Under the pieces are notes generated by a model, which was not told the DNA's origin, made no database searches, and saw only the letters and a list, made by a program, of their open reading frames with translations. The translations under genes were made by a program, and so were the position numbers. Positions 35,238 through 47,700 of a DNA stretch of 64,000 nucleotides are shown here, one piece after another. Numbering within the stretch: the stretch's first letter is position 1; the number at the start of each line of letters is the position of its first letter. This DNA is from Echiichthys vipera. Lineage: Eukaryota; Chordata; Actinopteri; Perciformes; Trachinidae. The stretch covers positions 5,253,801 through 5,317,800 of the forward strand of contig OY829653.1 of NCBI GenBank assembly GCA_963691815.1, read 5' to 3'.

Positions 35238-37086
35238 ATGAAACAGGAGCACCAGGAGCTCATCCTGCAGGCGTGCGGTGCCACATCCCTGCGTGTCGGT
35301 GCAAAGATCCAGACGCTGTGGAGCGGTTACGGGGAGATCGTCAGGCTGCACCTGGAGAGCTGCGACCGGCCGTCCGTGATCGTCAAGCACGTCAAGTTTC
35401 CAGAGGAGGCGGAGCATCCTGGAGGCTGGAACACAGACCGCTCCCACACACGCAAAGTGAGATCCTACCAGGTGGAGACACACTGGTACCAGAACTATTC
35501 CACCAATCAGAGCTGCCGGACACCTGCCTGTCTGGCTGCCTGTTCCCATGGAGACGAGATGCTGATCGTGCTGGAGGATCTGGACGTGGCTGGTTACGAT
35601 CAGAGAAGGTATGAACACAGAATATGTTGCATGAAATCAAGCTTAGGGCATCAAATGAATGGACAAGTCCGACGTTTCTATTGAAGTGACACAGTTTAAC
35701 ATGTTATAGGTGCTGAAAAAAGGACTTTTGTAAAGATTTGAGTCTTAAAAACATTCAAATTGGATGAACAGTAACGCAAATGTTTTAGAAACACCCAGTT
35801 CACAGGTTCAAATTCTCCCAGTTCATCCACTGCCTGTGACATTTCAGATATATTCATCTTTTCATAATTGTTATTCGTTTACTTTAATTCTAGTTTCTTT
35901 AATTCTAGATTTTATTTTCCTACATAATGAAATACTGTTTTCTTAAAATCTCTTTACCATATTTACATTTTTGCTTCAAAAACAGTACAATTTTATAAAG
36001 ATGTACATCACAAGTTTAATCACGATACGATATTATATCAAGTTTTTGGGACATTTACTGATATAAAAAATGTATGTTTGATATGACATGATATCATCTG
36101 CCTATTTTACACGTCAGTGACATTTGTATTAACTCACAAACAGCAACTAAAATACGATTTGACAGTTTTAATAGTGAGCTTTTACAGACTTCTCTTTTTA
36201 ATAAAAAGAGTTGGGATTTTCAAAATAAAAGGTGCATCTTCATCGTTGAATCAACACAGATCGAAGTATTGTTACATCCCTGACATTTAAATTTTAAAGT
36301 TCTTTCGGTTTGTTAAAAAAACCTCCAAAAACAATTCAGGAAACATGTCTGTAGCTACAGCCCTGGTGAAAAGTGTAGAAACCTAATAGTTTTTGAGCTA
36401 CCTATCTAAAGGAAAACATTGCTACACGTCTTATTAGATGTGGACGCATGAAAATGAATGTCCTGCTGGAGGAATAAGTTTGTTTTCTTTGTAGGACCAG
36501 CGTGAAGGACAGAGAAATAAAGGCCTGCCTCAGCTGGCTCGCCCACTTCCATGCTCTCTTCCTGGGTGTGACCCCAGAGGGGCTGTGGCCCGTCGGCACC
36601 TACTGGCACCTGGAGACCCGTCCCGACGAGCTGGAGGCCATAGACGACGCCAAGCTCAAAGCGGCAGCCGGTGACATCGACAAGATACTGAACGAATGCC
36701 GCTTCAAGACGGTCGTTCACGGAGACGCCAAGTTGGCCAACTTCTGTTTCTCCCGGAGTGGACGGGGTGTGGCAGCTGTAGACTTCCAGTATGTTGGAGG
36801 AGGCTGCGGAGTGAAAGATGTTGTGTATTTTTTAGGAAGCTGCATGGAGGAGAAGGAGTGTGAAAAGAGGGTACCCGGCCTGCTGGACTACTATTTCACA
36901 GAACTAAAACAATCTGTGGAAAAGGACGTGGATTCGGCCGCCCTGGAGAAAGAGTGGAGGGAGATGTTTGCATTTGCATGGACAGACTTTCATCGCTTTC
37001 TGCTGGGATGGATGCCCGGACACTGGAAGATCAACCGGTACAGTAAACAGCTGACCAAGGAGGTTCTCTCCAAACTGAACCTGTGA
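35238..37086 (+). CDS. EcKinase/CHK-like small-molecule kinase (ecdysteroid-kinase-like family)
   Basis: Two coding exons, 35238-35608 and 36495-37086, give a complete 320-residue protein in the protein-kinase/aminoglycoside-phosphotransferase fold, family EcKinase or DUF1679 (CHK kinase-like). Members phosphorylate small molecules; the substrate here is unknown. Motifs: VIVKHVKF (about 48-55, candidate ATP lysine), MLIVLEDLD (hinge region, about 108-116), the catalytic-loop HGDAKLAN (H199, D201, N206), the metal-binding VDFQYVGGGCGVKDVVYFL (D220) and a C-terminal W-rich helix region. Length is close to the single-domain family. Exon 1 of the coding part begins after an acceptor at 35224, so a 5'UTR exon lies upstream, perhaps ending at the GTAAGT donor after 34428. 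AATAAA at 37213-37218 is a likely polyadenylation signal. Automated annotation often names fish homologues after worm dhs-27, which carries the same kinase domain. I know of no clear mammalian orthologue. Confidence 0.88.
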
Positions 37087-37219
37087 CCAGAACCTGTGAC
37101 CAGACTTTTAACTCCAGGCAAGGTTTGAATCTGGAAATCCGTATATGGAGAAATGAATTGTTCACAAACATCTGTGTACAGTGAAGCATGGTAACCGAAA
37201 CAATTCTGGTTGAATAAAA

Positions 37220-38225
37220 GTTTTTGAAAATTGTTCAGGCTTTTCTTTAAACTGCAGGCTGGGTAAACCTCGTAAAGTCTGAAAGCAGCTAAAAAGCCAA
37301 ATAGCTGCTGGTCCTGGTTTCTCTAATGAGAACATTCACATTGTTCCCAGTGTCTAAGATGTCAGTTTGGGCTCTGGACATTTATAATGGACATTTTTCA
37401 CTATTTACAGCCATTCTTAGACTAAACATTAATTGAGTTATCAAAATAAAAATCAAGAGACAAGTCAATGACAATGATCATCCTAATATTTTAATTATGG
37501 GCTACATAAAAATTATTCATTAAAATATAGCAATGTGCGTTTTTTGTTTGTTATTTGTACGATTCAACCACGGAGACTTCATAATATTGCTTTATGAATA
37601 TGACATTTACCAAGTACAAGTATAAGCTTTGTCATGTAACTTTATTTTTCACTAAATTAGACAAACAAAATTATATTACATAAAAGATTTAAAGCATGGG
37701 AAAGAAAAATGAAATTGCAGCACAGTCCACTTCTCTAGGAAATTCAAATGAGGTGGGGGTATTGCGCGGTAGATGAGGTATGACTCAGGACATATTGAGG
37801 TTCTGTTGCAATTTGTTCAACCTTTATTCATAAAATGACTGTGTTTGTTATGTTGCCTATGTTTGTTTTTTTATTATACAAATAAATACATCTTAAAAAT
37901 CTAAACACCTTTAGTTTAAAAAAAGAAGAATTTGATTAATTTCTCTGATTTTATTTGAAACACAAAAGTGTTGCGTCAGTGTATATGCTGTTTTTCCCCA
38001 AACAATGTTATTTCATATTACAATTTAAAATAAAAAATCAATTTACAAAACTAGTTTGAGGAAAATGTGCTTGCATTTGAAACAGACAACGCTTAAAACA
38101 CATTAACAAGATAAAATAATCAAGGGTTGACATTTCATCAAAGGTTCTTTAAGCGTGTTGAAAGAAACACAGGATTGTAAATTAAAGAGCAATTCATTTA
38201 TAGACGGATTTTCTTCTATAATACG
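37220..38225. other. intergenic, AT-rich
   Basis: No exon or defined element recognised. A short part near 37340-37440 resembles the internal body of the GCTGCAAC-ended MITE family. Confidence 0.35.
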
Positions 38226-38227
38226 TT

Positions 38228-38575
38228 ATAGGCGGCAGTAGCTCAGTGCATAGGTGACTTGGCTGGGAACTGGAGGGTTGCTGGTTTGAGTCCCTGTGTG
38301 GACCATGAATGGAGCGTGTACTGGTGGCTGGAGAGGTGCCAGTTCATCTCCTTGGCACTGCCGAGGTGCTGTTGAGCAAAGCACCAAACCCCCAACTGCT
38401 CGGGGCGCCGGTCACTGGCAGCCCCCTCGCTCTAACATCTCCCCACTAGTTGCATGTCTAAAGGTCTGTGCATGTGTGTGTATTTCGCGCCTGTGTGTGT
38501 GTAACATGAAAAAATACAGTGAAAATTAAATTTCCCTATTGCACGATGAATAAAGTAATTCTTCTTCTTCTTCTA
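38228..38575 (+). mobile_element. tRNA-derived SINE (family 2), full length
   Basis: The head is GGCAGTAGCTCAGTGCATAGG followed by GGTTTGAGTCCCTG (B-box). The body is GGACCATGAATGGAGCG, and the tail is GATGAATAAAGTAATTCTTC with (TTC)n. It lies between the kinase-like gene and the herpud2 promoter. Confidence 0.92.
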
Positions 38576-39072
38576 TGCGATGTTATATAGTTTTTAATTT
38601 TGATTTTTAAACCGTTTATAGTGAGTTTGCTGTTTTTCCATTTATCCTTATGTATATGATATTTCCCCATAATGAGAATTGTGTTCACCATTTTGTACAC
38701 CTTTTTTGACAGACCACTCATATAAACCTTTACTTTAAATGTTTTATACAAATACATGTTAATCCCAATATTTAACCATCTGTCTTTACCTAGTTTGTAA
38801 AGTGTCCTGAGATAACTGTTGTTATGATTTGGCACTATAAATAAAATTGAATTAAATTGAATTGAAGTGATAAACACGGACTTACTTCCAAATTTAACCT
38901 TTTCCTTAAAGGTTTCAGCAGCAGGATTAAATTATTATTTTTTTTAATTTGAACTGAATTAGTTTGACCTTGGATGGAGTTGGACATTTAAGATAGCTGC
39001 TATACGTCTTCGTTAATGTCTATTATCTTTAATTTCGTTGACTTTTTGTTATCATTGTTTTTCTTTGAACAC

Positions 39073-39140
39073 ACTTCCGGGTACGTTTACGTGCTGCCTT
39101 CTTCCTCGTGATCAGCTGTTGGGAGGATGCTGACGTGGCA
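39073..39140 (+). promoter_or_regulatory. herpud2 promoter with ETS site and UPRE-like element
   Basis: ACTTCCGG (39073-39080, ETS-type) is followed by TGACGTGGCA (39131-39140), which contains the XBP1/ATF6 UPR-element core TGACGTGG. It lies in the GC-richer stretch before the first candidate 5'UTR exon of herpud2, which ends at 39232 at a GTACGG donor. Function is inferred. Confidence 0.45.
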
Positions 39141-40423
39141 TCCGGTCTCACACCCGACATTAACGACAACAAGGCGTATAGGCGAGCTGGGGCGAAGACA
39201 CGACGGTCCCGCAGGAGTAACGTTATAAACAGGTACGGAACCGAAACCCCCGTGTTTTATAGCCGGTAACCTCACTCCGTTCCGTTAAATTAAGTCCGTT
39301 AAATGTGTTGTCATCGCGGTCAACGGTTTCGAACGTCCAACCGAATTATTATGTAGCGTAGCAACAGCGAAGCTAACGTTAGCCAACAAGCTAACTCCTG
39401 TTCCCCTGGTTTCACGAATGGTCAAAATAGAAGCGCAGGAGTGACTTAAAGCTGGTTTTATGAGTGTTTTTGTTGGTTTTTAAACACGGGGGGTGTACTT
39501 ATAAACTGCGTACTCTGCTGTGAATCCCTCAGTTGAGCTTGTTTCGGGATAATTTACAGTTAGTTGATTGTTTTGACAGTTTGCTGTAACGCTGACGCAA
39601 CACGGCAGGTGTCGGGAAGCCTGAACTGAAACCCGCGGCCCCCCAACACCTCCACAGCTGTTAGTTTCTGTTTTCAGGATCGAATTTGTTTGCATAAAAA
39701 CCACAGAAATACATGAAATATTCAGCTAAGCTCGATAAGATCTATGTAATGTTACTCTTTGTACAGACAAAGAAGTTAAATCACCTGCCAGGAAGTGAAA
39801 CTCTAGGAATCCAGCGATTTGCATCTCATTAATGAAACCAGGGGTATTTCAACGTTTTTTAGGACAAGGACCCCTCAGTCCTATTAGGCCTATTACAAGT
39901 ATTGTATTCAATTTGGTTGTATTTCAAATTGGGCCTAATAGCTATTGTTACCTAAAGCCTCATGGGGGTTCTCAAACTGTGAACATGATGTACCCCCTCA
40001 GTAAATACCACGTTTTCTCAAGTACCACCAAGTAAGACCAGTGTTTGTGGCACACTAGACTCTTGGTGGTGCTATTCATGCAATGTAACACTATTATAGA
40101 CATGATGATATTCTGTATTTCTCCTTATTGTCAACCCATCTCTTGCACAGACCAAAACCAACAATGAATTGATCCCACTAACAAGTCTGTGTAGTTAAAG
40201 TCTGTCTATTGTTGACATCTGCACGAGAAACAGATCTGTTGTCTGATGTCTCTCTGGGAACCACACTTCGAAGAATAGATCATGAATTCACGTGATCAAG
40301 AGTGAAGGAATCAGTCGCACAGTAACTTTACCTCAACTAAAAGACATGGACACATTTTAAGGTTTTGGGAGAAGCGAGAGGAAAGGGGGTGCTGCACATA
40401 CATGTATATCTGAGCCAGTGTAT

Positions 40424-40784
40424 TACTAAAAGGGATACTTTACCTATTTTGATCCAGGTCTGTGTCGTGGCAACATGGGCATTGTGTTCAGACGAACAGT
40501 GTTTGGCCTGTCTCTCTCCGTGGCAGTGGAAGTCCCCGAGGAACGGAGCATTGGAGATCTGCCAAAATCTACCAAATGGTCTCACGCTCTGCTGAAATTT
40601 TGTTAAAGGAAGACCAAACACTGTTCATCTGAACACACGCCCACATTACTATGGCGCAGAGCTGGATCGAAAGTAAAAGTACATATTTTTTACCCATTTT
40701 TAAAGATCTACGTGTCTTTAGTAAGAAGACTCAAGCCTGAGGCCAATGGTTTCTATTGATAGACGGACTATCCTTTAATTAGTA
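40424..40784. mobile_element. fold-back MITE
   Basis: Inner inverted blocks TGTTCAGACGAACAGTGTTT (about 40486-40505) and its inverse near 40611-40634 extend outward for about 60 bp each side (GATCCAGGTC against GAGCTGGATC), with outer ends AAAGGGATAC and GACTATCCTTT. It is palindromic overall and lies in the candidate herpud2 5'UTR intron. Confidence 0.55.
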
Positions 40785-42224
40785 AAATCAATGTAGGAAT
40801 AGTCATTCTGAAACCGGTGTAACTGGGGTTTACTGGGCGTGTAGTTTCAAATTAGTTTGCATGTTTCCTCGCTGCGGTTGATTGGATAGCCAAAACAAAG
40901 AGCCTACTATCTAAAACTGTGCAATGAATTTTACCTTCAATAAAGCTCCAGACTAACTTTTTTCACTAGCAGCACTTTGGCCCCCAACTGAAAATTTTAA
41001 GAGCGCGGACCAGAAATTTTAGCGTCACAAAAAAAAGAGCCCCACCCTGTGCCCGACAACATATGGCACGGCCCTGGAGAGAGCGAGTAGCGGTGTGACG
41101 ACCGCCACTCACTCACCTCACCGAACAGATACGTTTCCATTTTATTAAGTCGATCGACTCACACCTGGGTTTTATTTTTACAGCTGTTCATTCATTTTAA
41201 ACATGAACCGTATCTACACTGATCAGATCAGTCTGTGTGTCACCTGCTGCGCTGGGCCTAGAAATAAAGTCAATGAATCCGTTAAACCCTGGAAACTATT
41301 TTGGTTTAGTAAGTTTCTTCTGTCACTCCGCTGTCTGAATCCTGTCCGCCAGGTCCAGACACTGTGACTAGCTGCAGGTGTTAGGTGTTTGTGTTACAGT
41401 GCTGACGTTACTATCTTCTCAAACTGCTCAAATATTGTTCCTGTCTTATCTGTCACTCAGTTGCTGTTGAGCCACTTTCATATTGATATGGCGAGACATC
41501 TGGCTGTGCATGTGCGACAAGATGTAAAATTTAGTCGCACACTCAAATTTTGGTTGCAAAATGCGACTGTTTTGTCGCAGTCTGAAGACCTTTAAGGTTA
41601 TAATCAGTTTTAGATATGTGTTAATTCAACTTTGTGATCATTTTGGAAGCTGGGGTTTGTGGTGCTGTTGAAGTGTAATGTGTTGTATTCAGACAGGTCT
41701 CTCATAATCATATTCAAATTAGAAAGCAATTACAAACACAGTTTCATAATAAAAACGTGTTTGGAGTAAGATAGGTATAAAACTGATTATGATTAAACAA
41801 AACATAAATACAGTTTCAAGTGTGGCTGTATGAATAAACTAGTAATAGCTTTGCAGCCAGATATACTGTAATATGATTTAATGTGATGTATTTATTATTT
41901 AAATCTGTCAGCTTCTTTGTGTGAAACTTTGTTTACAGCAAAGAGACTCAGACTCTTCCTCTTTTACTTTTCAACAGAACTCCAAGAACTATCACCACAG
42001 AAAAATCCCCATCGATATAGTTGGAAACCACCAAACTTCCTCCACGGATGATACTGTAGAGGGGACGACCACATCCCACAGCCGGGAGAGTTTCACGTGT
42101 GTTTTGGCCCCAGAATGGACAGAATTTGAGGGAACTGTCTCCTCAGGTGAGTCCTGAGTGTTGTGACGCTAAAGCTCTCTTGAGCTCAGGTTCTTCAGAG
42201 CCCACACTGCTAGTAATATGAGCC

Positions 42225-44695
42225 ATGGACCCCTGGACAGTGGAAAGTCCTGTAACCCTGGTCATTAAGGCCCCGAACCAGAAGTATGAAGACCAGACCA
42301 TTAACTGCTTCCTCAACTGGACCGTGGAGAGGCTGAAGAGTCACATCTCCAACGTTTACCCAAGCAAGCCGGTAAGTAGCTCTCATGTTCACTTGTTCTC
42401 TTTGTCGTCTTCGTTCTGGCTCTACGTGTGTGCAGGTGGATTAAAAATAGTTTAAACTGACTCACGAACCAGGAGGAAATCCTTAAATGTTGTGGACAGA
42501 TGCATAACTAGATGTATTTTTGCTTTTGCAAAAGTGTACCAAAAGACAAATATAGGGCTGCAACTAACAAATAATTTTCCTTATCATTACATTTACCATT
42601 TATTTTCTCAAGTAATCGATTATCCGGTTGGTCTCAGAACTGACACAATTTCTTAGGGCCAAAGTGCTTCAAATGACCCAAAGTTACCGTATTTTCCGCA
42701 CTATAAGTCGCACCTAAAAACCTTCACATGTCTCAAAAGCCGACAGTGCGCCTTATAATCCGGTGCTCCTTATATATGGACCAATATTGAGCCACAACAG
42801 GTCTCGCAACTACGGTAGGCAGCCGCCGACTCTATTTCCCCCCCGTAGAAGAAGTAACGCGCGGTGCATATATGACTGCGCGAAGCGTGCCATTTCATTT
42901 CCATGTGTGTGTTTGTGTAAAGAGCCCAAAATGGCTGCTATTAAGAGACACGCTTACGACGCAGAGTTTAAACACAAGGCCATTAGTCACGCAGTAGAAC
43001 ACGGGAATAGAGCAGCAGCCAGAGAGTTTAACATGAACTAATCAATGGTGCGGAAGTCGAGGAAGCAACAAGACGACCTCCCCTGACTGTTTTGTTGACG
43101 TTCCCTTTAGCGCAGCTCCATCTATGGATGCAGAACGTAACCCCAGCCTCGACTGTAGGGTCTGTTCTATGCACCTTATAATGCGATGCGCCTTATATAT
43201 GAAAAAAGTTTCAAAATAAGCCATTCAGTGAAGGTGCGCCTTATAATGTGGTGCGCCTTATAGTGCGGAAAATACGGTATTCAATTGACTATGATTTAAG
43301 ACATAGAAAGCATCTAATTCTCACATTTGAGAGGCAAAAACCAATAAATATTCTTCCTTCTTTCCTTTAAATATTGGCGCTTAATTTTCTGTCATTAAAA
43401 AAATATTCCAACTACTTTGTTATTGTTTTTTTTACAGTGGAGGAAAATCTTTTCAAACCAGTCCTGCGGCAGAATCCATTTGTCTGCTTAGTGTCACGTA
43501 TGCTTAGTATATCCTAAACAACCCTATGACTAAATACAATGCTCCTGCCTTTGTCCTGAGGTGCATTGTGTTGGTTTGTGCACAATAGACCAATCGCCTC
43601 CTGCTCACACATTTGGTGAAAACAATCTCCTCTTCTTCAGGTTGGTATTTAGAAATGGACGGCTGGGTTTTCATGGATGAGTTGAGCAATTACTTGAGGA
43701 ACGCTGTGGTTTTATTTATGTTCCTACGCTTAAAATTTCAAGTTCAGGGAAGCTTTGCACAAAAAAAACCCCAGAAACAAATCAGATGATGACAAGCACA
43801 GACAAAGTTGGCAGTGCTTATTTTTTCAGTTTAATTTATTCACGATAAGAAGCACCACAGGTATTCAAAGCAAAGCTGTGTAACCATAGCAACGTGTGTT
43901 AAATGTCAGTGAAAGTTTGCGCCTCGAGTTGTGTCTGTGTGTGAGATAATCACACGGTGCTGCAAAAAGACACAATTATAAAAAAGAGAACATGCAGCAG
44001 ACAAATACAACCACTGATTTGCATGAGAATGAGGCGATAACCTTTGAAATTCTGTTTTTTTTTTATACTTTAGTGTCCGTTTTCCATCGTGGGCAAGTGT
44101 CCTTTGTAAAATGACATGTAGCACGGAGAATATGATTATACACGCAGGGTGCTTTTAGTACGATTTGAAATCTAATCTGTAGCCCAGCAATCTAATCTAA
44201 TCCTGAAGTCACTTTATGCACATTAAGGATTTCACATCTCCTGTTCTAACATTCCACATGACAACAAGGTCCCGTCCCCCTCCCCATCTAACAGCTGGAG
44301 ACAAACATCAGAGCGGACGAGAAATGTTTTATTTAAAAGGCTGATGTTTCTGCATCCGTGTGCAGGATTTCAGTGGGCTGGTCGTGACAAAGAGGTACCT
44401 GAAAGGGTTCATTCTCAAAACAAGGTCCATTTTCTAGCCGATGCTAATGATCAGCAACGCTTGGGGTTCCTCCCTGTTCTCACGGTATCATATTTCATTC
44501 CCCCCCCCCCCCCTTGCTTTAATAAAAACACAACCAATTTAAACAGTTTCACACGCTCTGTACACGGGTCTTTTCTTTGTCTCACCACCCGATGCTGTTT
44601 GTGTTGTAGCTGTCTAAAGACCAGCGGCTGGTGTACTCAGGAAGACTTCTTCCAGACCACCTCCAGCTCAAAGATGTGCTTAGAAAGGTAAGAGC

Positions 44696-44734
<39 letters not shown>

Positions 44735-47700
44735 GCGGGTTGCCTCGGAAACAATAACTGATCAGATGTGATTCACAAACAAAAGTCCGGTATTGTGTCT
44801 GAATTCTGGACACTTCTACACTAATCATTCATCTCTCTGTTTCTTGTTTTATTTCCCTCTCTGCTCTGTTGCTGCCTCCACCTCCTCCTCCTCTCCTTCT
44901 CTCTCTTCCTCCCACATCCTCGGTCATGCCCTGACCCTGTCGACCCTCAGCAGGATGAATACCACATGATGCATCTAGTGTGTACCTCTCACAGCCCCCC
45001 AGCCTCGCCCATGCCTCGGAGCTCCTCCACGGCAAATTCCTCTGCTTCGGACTCCGGCGTGAGTAGACACACACACACACATACGAGCACCACTCTTCAT
45101 CTCCTTCTGTAGGGCTCTAACAAAGTGTGTGTGTGACACAGCTTAGTTGTTTGTAGCTGAGGCTCCAAGGTTTATGCTTTGTCAAATATTTATGGGAGAT
45201 GGTGAACCATGACACCAGCAGCTAATGGACGCAAAGATCCATGAGCAGCTGTTAAGCCTCTAAATCCTACAGATGACACCTGATGTTGACTGTTGGCGGG
45301 TTCCTTCACCATAAACAGGTTTTGAAACAACTGTACAGGTATTAGCTGTAGGCATGCACCGATCTGATTAGGGAAGAAACTAAAAGCTACAATCAGAATT
45401 TGTTTTTGTTTTTCTTGTTATGCTTTTTTTATTATTATTATTATGAACCTTATATGAATCAAGGTGAGATTTATTGAGTTGGAAAATAGCAACCTGCGTA
45501 AAACTACCTGAAACCTTGGTGGTTTTTTCAAATATTTAAGCAGTTGGCAATTAATCTGCCAGTCGTTGCGGCTCTAGTGTGTCTGGAGTGTTACTCTGTG
45601 TGTGACCACTCCGACTCTTGACTGAGATAACTTGTGCAAACACATCTGCCCCTCAACTTTCCACCGCCTACAATGAATCCGTGTTTGTTTGCTTCCACGT
45701 GTGTCTTTCTGTTGCATTTGCATGCAGTCACACTGCCTTTTAAAACGGGCCTTTAGAAAACATCCTGTTTTCCGTGTGTTAACTAGCTCAGTTCCTGATT
45801 GGTGTTTACTTCTCGTCTCTCAGAGTTCAGACAGCGCCGGCTCCTCCACCTCTGCCGCCACACTGAATCAGGACAGTCAGCCAGCCTCCTCCTCCTCCTC
45901 TTCTGTCCCAGGAAGTTATGATGGCCTGAGGTATCGCGGCGGCTTCCCCCAGTACAACCCCCAGAGTCCTGCTGGTGTCCCTCAGTGGTAAGAAAGTCTC
46001 TGACGCCACAATATAACTGATATACAACTCTTTTTCATTGACATTTTCATGGTTTTCCACAAAATATGGCTACGGTGGTGTGTCTGCTGTAACCTTCTGA
46101 ATTGAGACTTATTTTTCTGAAGTAGAGACACAAACTTCAGCCTTAGATAATCTTAATCTTCCTCTTTTGGAAACATTCACATTCGAACGGATACCAGAAC
46201 CTGAAATTCGGTACCGGTACCTTTTTTTGGTACCATCTGATTGTAATAAGACAAATGTAATTTTAGTTTTAAAAATAAGTCAAAAACTTTTATGTTATTT
46301 GTTTACATTTAGTAATTTATTTAAAACATTTTTCACACCACGCAAAATTAACCACCTCCAAAACCTCTTCATTCACCCTTGAGCCTGTCAGTCTGTCACC
46401 AGGGCATAGATAATACTGCAGCGAGTGTCTTTGTACAAGCTGCAGGGCGATGCTGTGTGACGCCGTGTGCTCTTCTCTCCTCGCCTGTCCGTCTGAGCTG
46501 AGCCCCGTTCTGTCAAACATGCAGAGGAGAGGACAGAGAAGCTCTTAGACACCAAAATTTGGCACCGACTGAATTAACGTGAATCGGGGCTCGGTAGTAT
46601 TGGTGTAATTCAGTCTGTACCTTTTTAAAAGTTAAGTGTTTGGTACCCAACCCTAGTTTAGTTTAAATACCATAGGGACTGTGTAATCTAATGTGGTCCA
46701 ATACAACAGTCCTGCAATAAATCAAACCTTTTTTAAGAAGTGTATTATATTCAGACAGAGAGTCGCTGATTCAACACTAAGTTTTAAACATTTCTCTACA
46801 GGCCGGATGGAGCCCAGGTCCCTTTGCAAGGCGACCTCCCTGCCAACATGCCCGCCCACCCCATGTACATGCCCATGCAGATGCTGTGGTGGCAGCAGAT
46901 GTATGCACGCCAGTACTACATGCAATAGTAAGTTGAAGAAATGTATATACACATGTAGTCTTTTTCTAATTGCTGCCATTTTGTAATTTTTTACAATAGT
47001 TTTGGGTTTTCTTCTAAATATCGGACTCTTTTCTCCTCATCAGTCAGGCAGCAGTAGCCGCCTCTCAGCCTCCCATCACCCCCACTCCTCCCTCTCCCTC
47101 CCCCTCGCCCCACCAACCCGCCCAGCCCAATGAAGCCGTGCAGCCCCCGCTGGGGCCCAACCCGGCTCCCAACCCATTACCCGAGAACCAGCCGGCCAAC
47201 CCCAACATCCAGATGAACGCACAGGGCGGGGCGGTGATGAACGACGACGAGATGAACCGCGATTGGCTGGACTGGTTGTACACGGTGTCTCGTGCCGGTG
47301 TCCTGCTCAGCATCGTTTACTTTTACTCCTCCTTTAGCCGCTTCGTCATGGTGATCGGCGCCATGCTGCTCGTCTACCTGTGAGTTGTATTTTACAGATA
47401 CATGTTTTTACATTTGCTTTAATTTGGGTTGTGGGTTCATGACCACAGTCCGTTTCACCAATCTTTCAATGTGATTTTAGAGTACCACTTTAGAAACATG
47501 TCTATGCATTTATGGAATATAAACTTTAGTTTGTGTTTACTTTCTCCAGGCATCAGGCTGGTTGGTTTCCTTTCAGGCCTGAGCAGCAGAACCCCAGAGG
47601 AGGAGAAAGAGCCAGGCCTCCGCAGGAGGAACCAGAGAGACACCAGGACATACAGGAAATGGTGAGTTGGAACGTCTCTACACCTCCCTGTTATTTTGTA

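Noticed and set aside
35112..35618. 168-codon minus-strand frame over the kinase-like gene
   Set aside because: Antisense shadow of the first coding exon; the plus-strand frame has the family motifs and matching splice sites.
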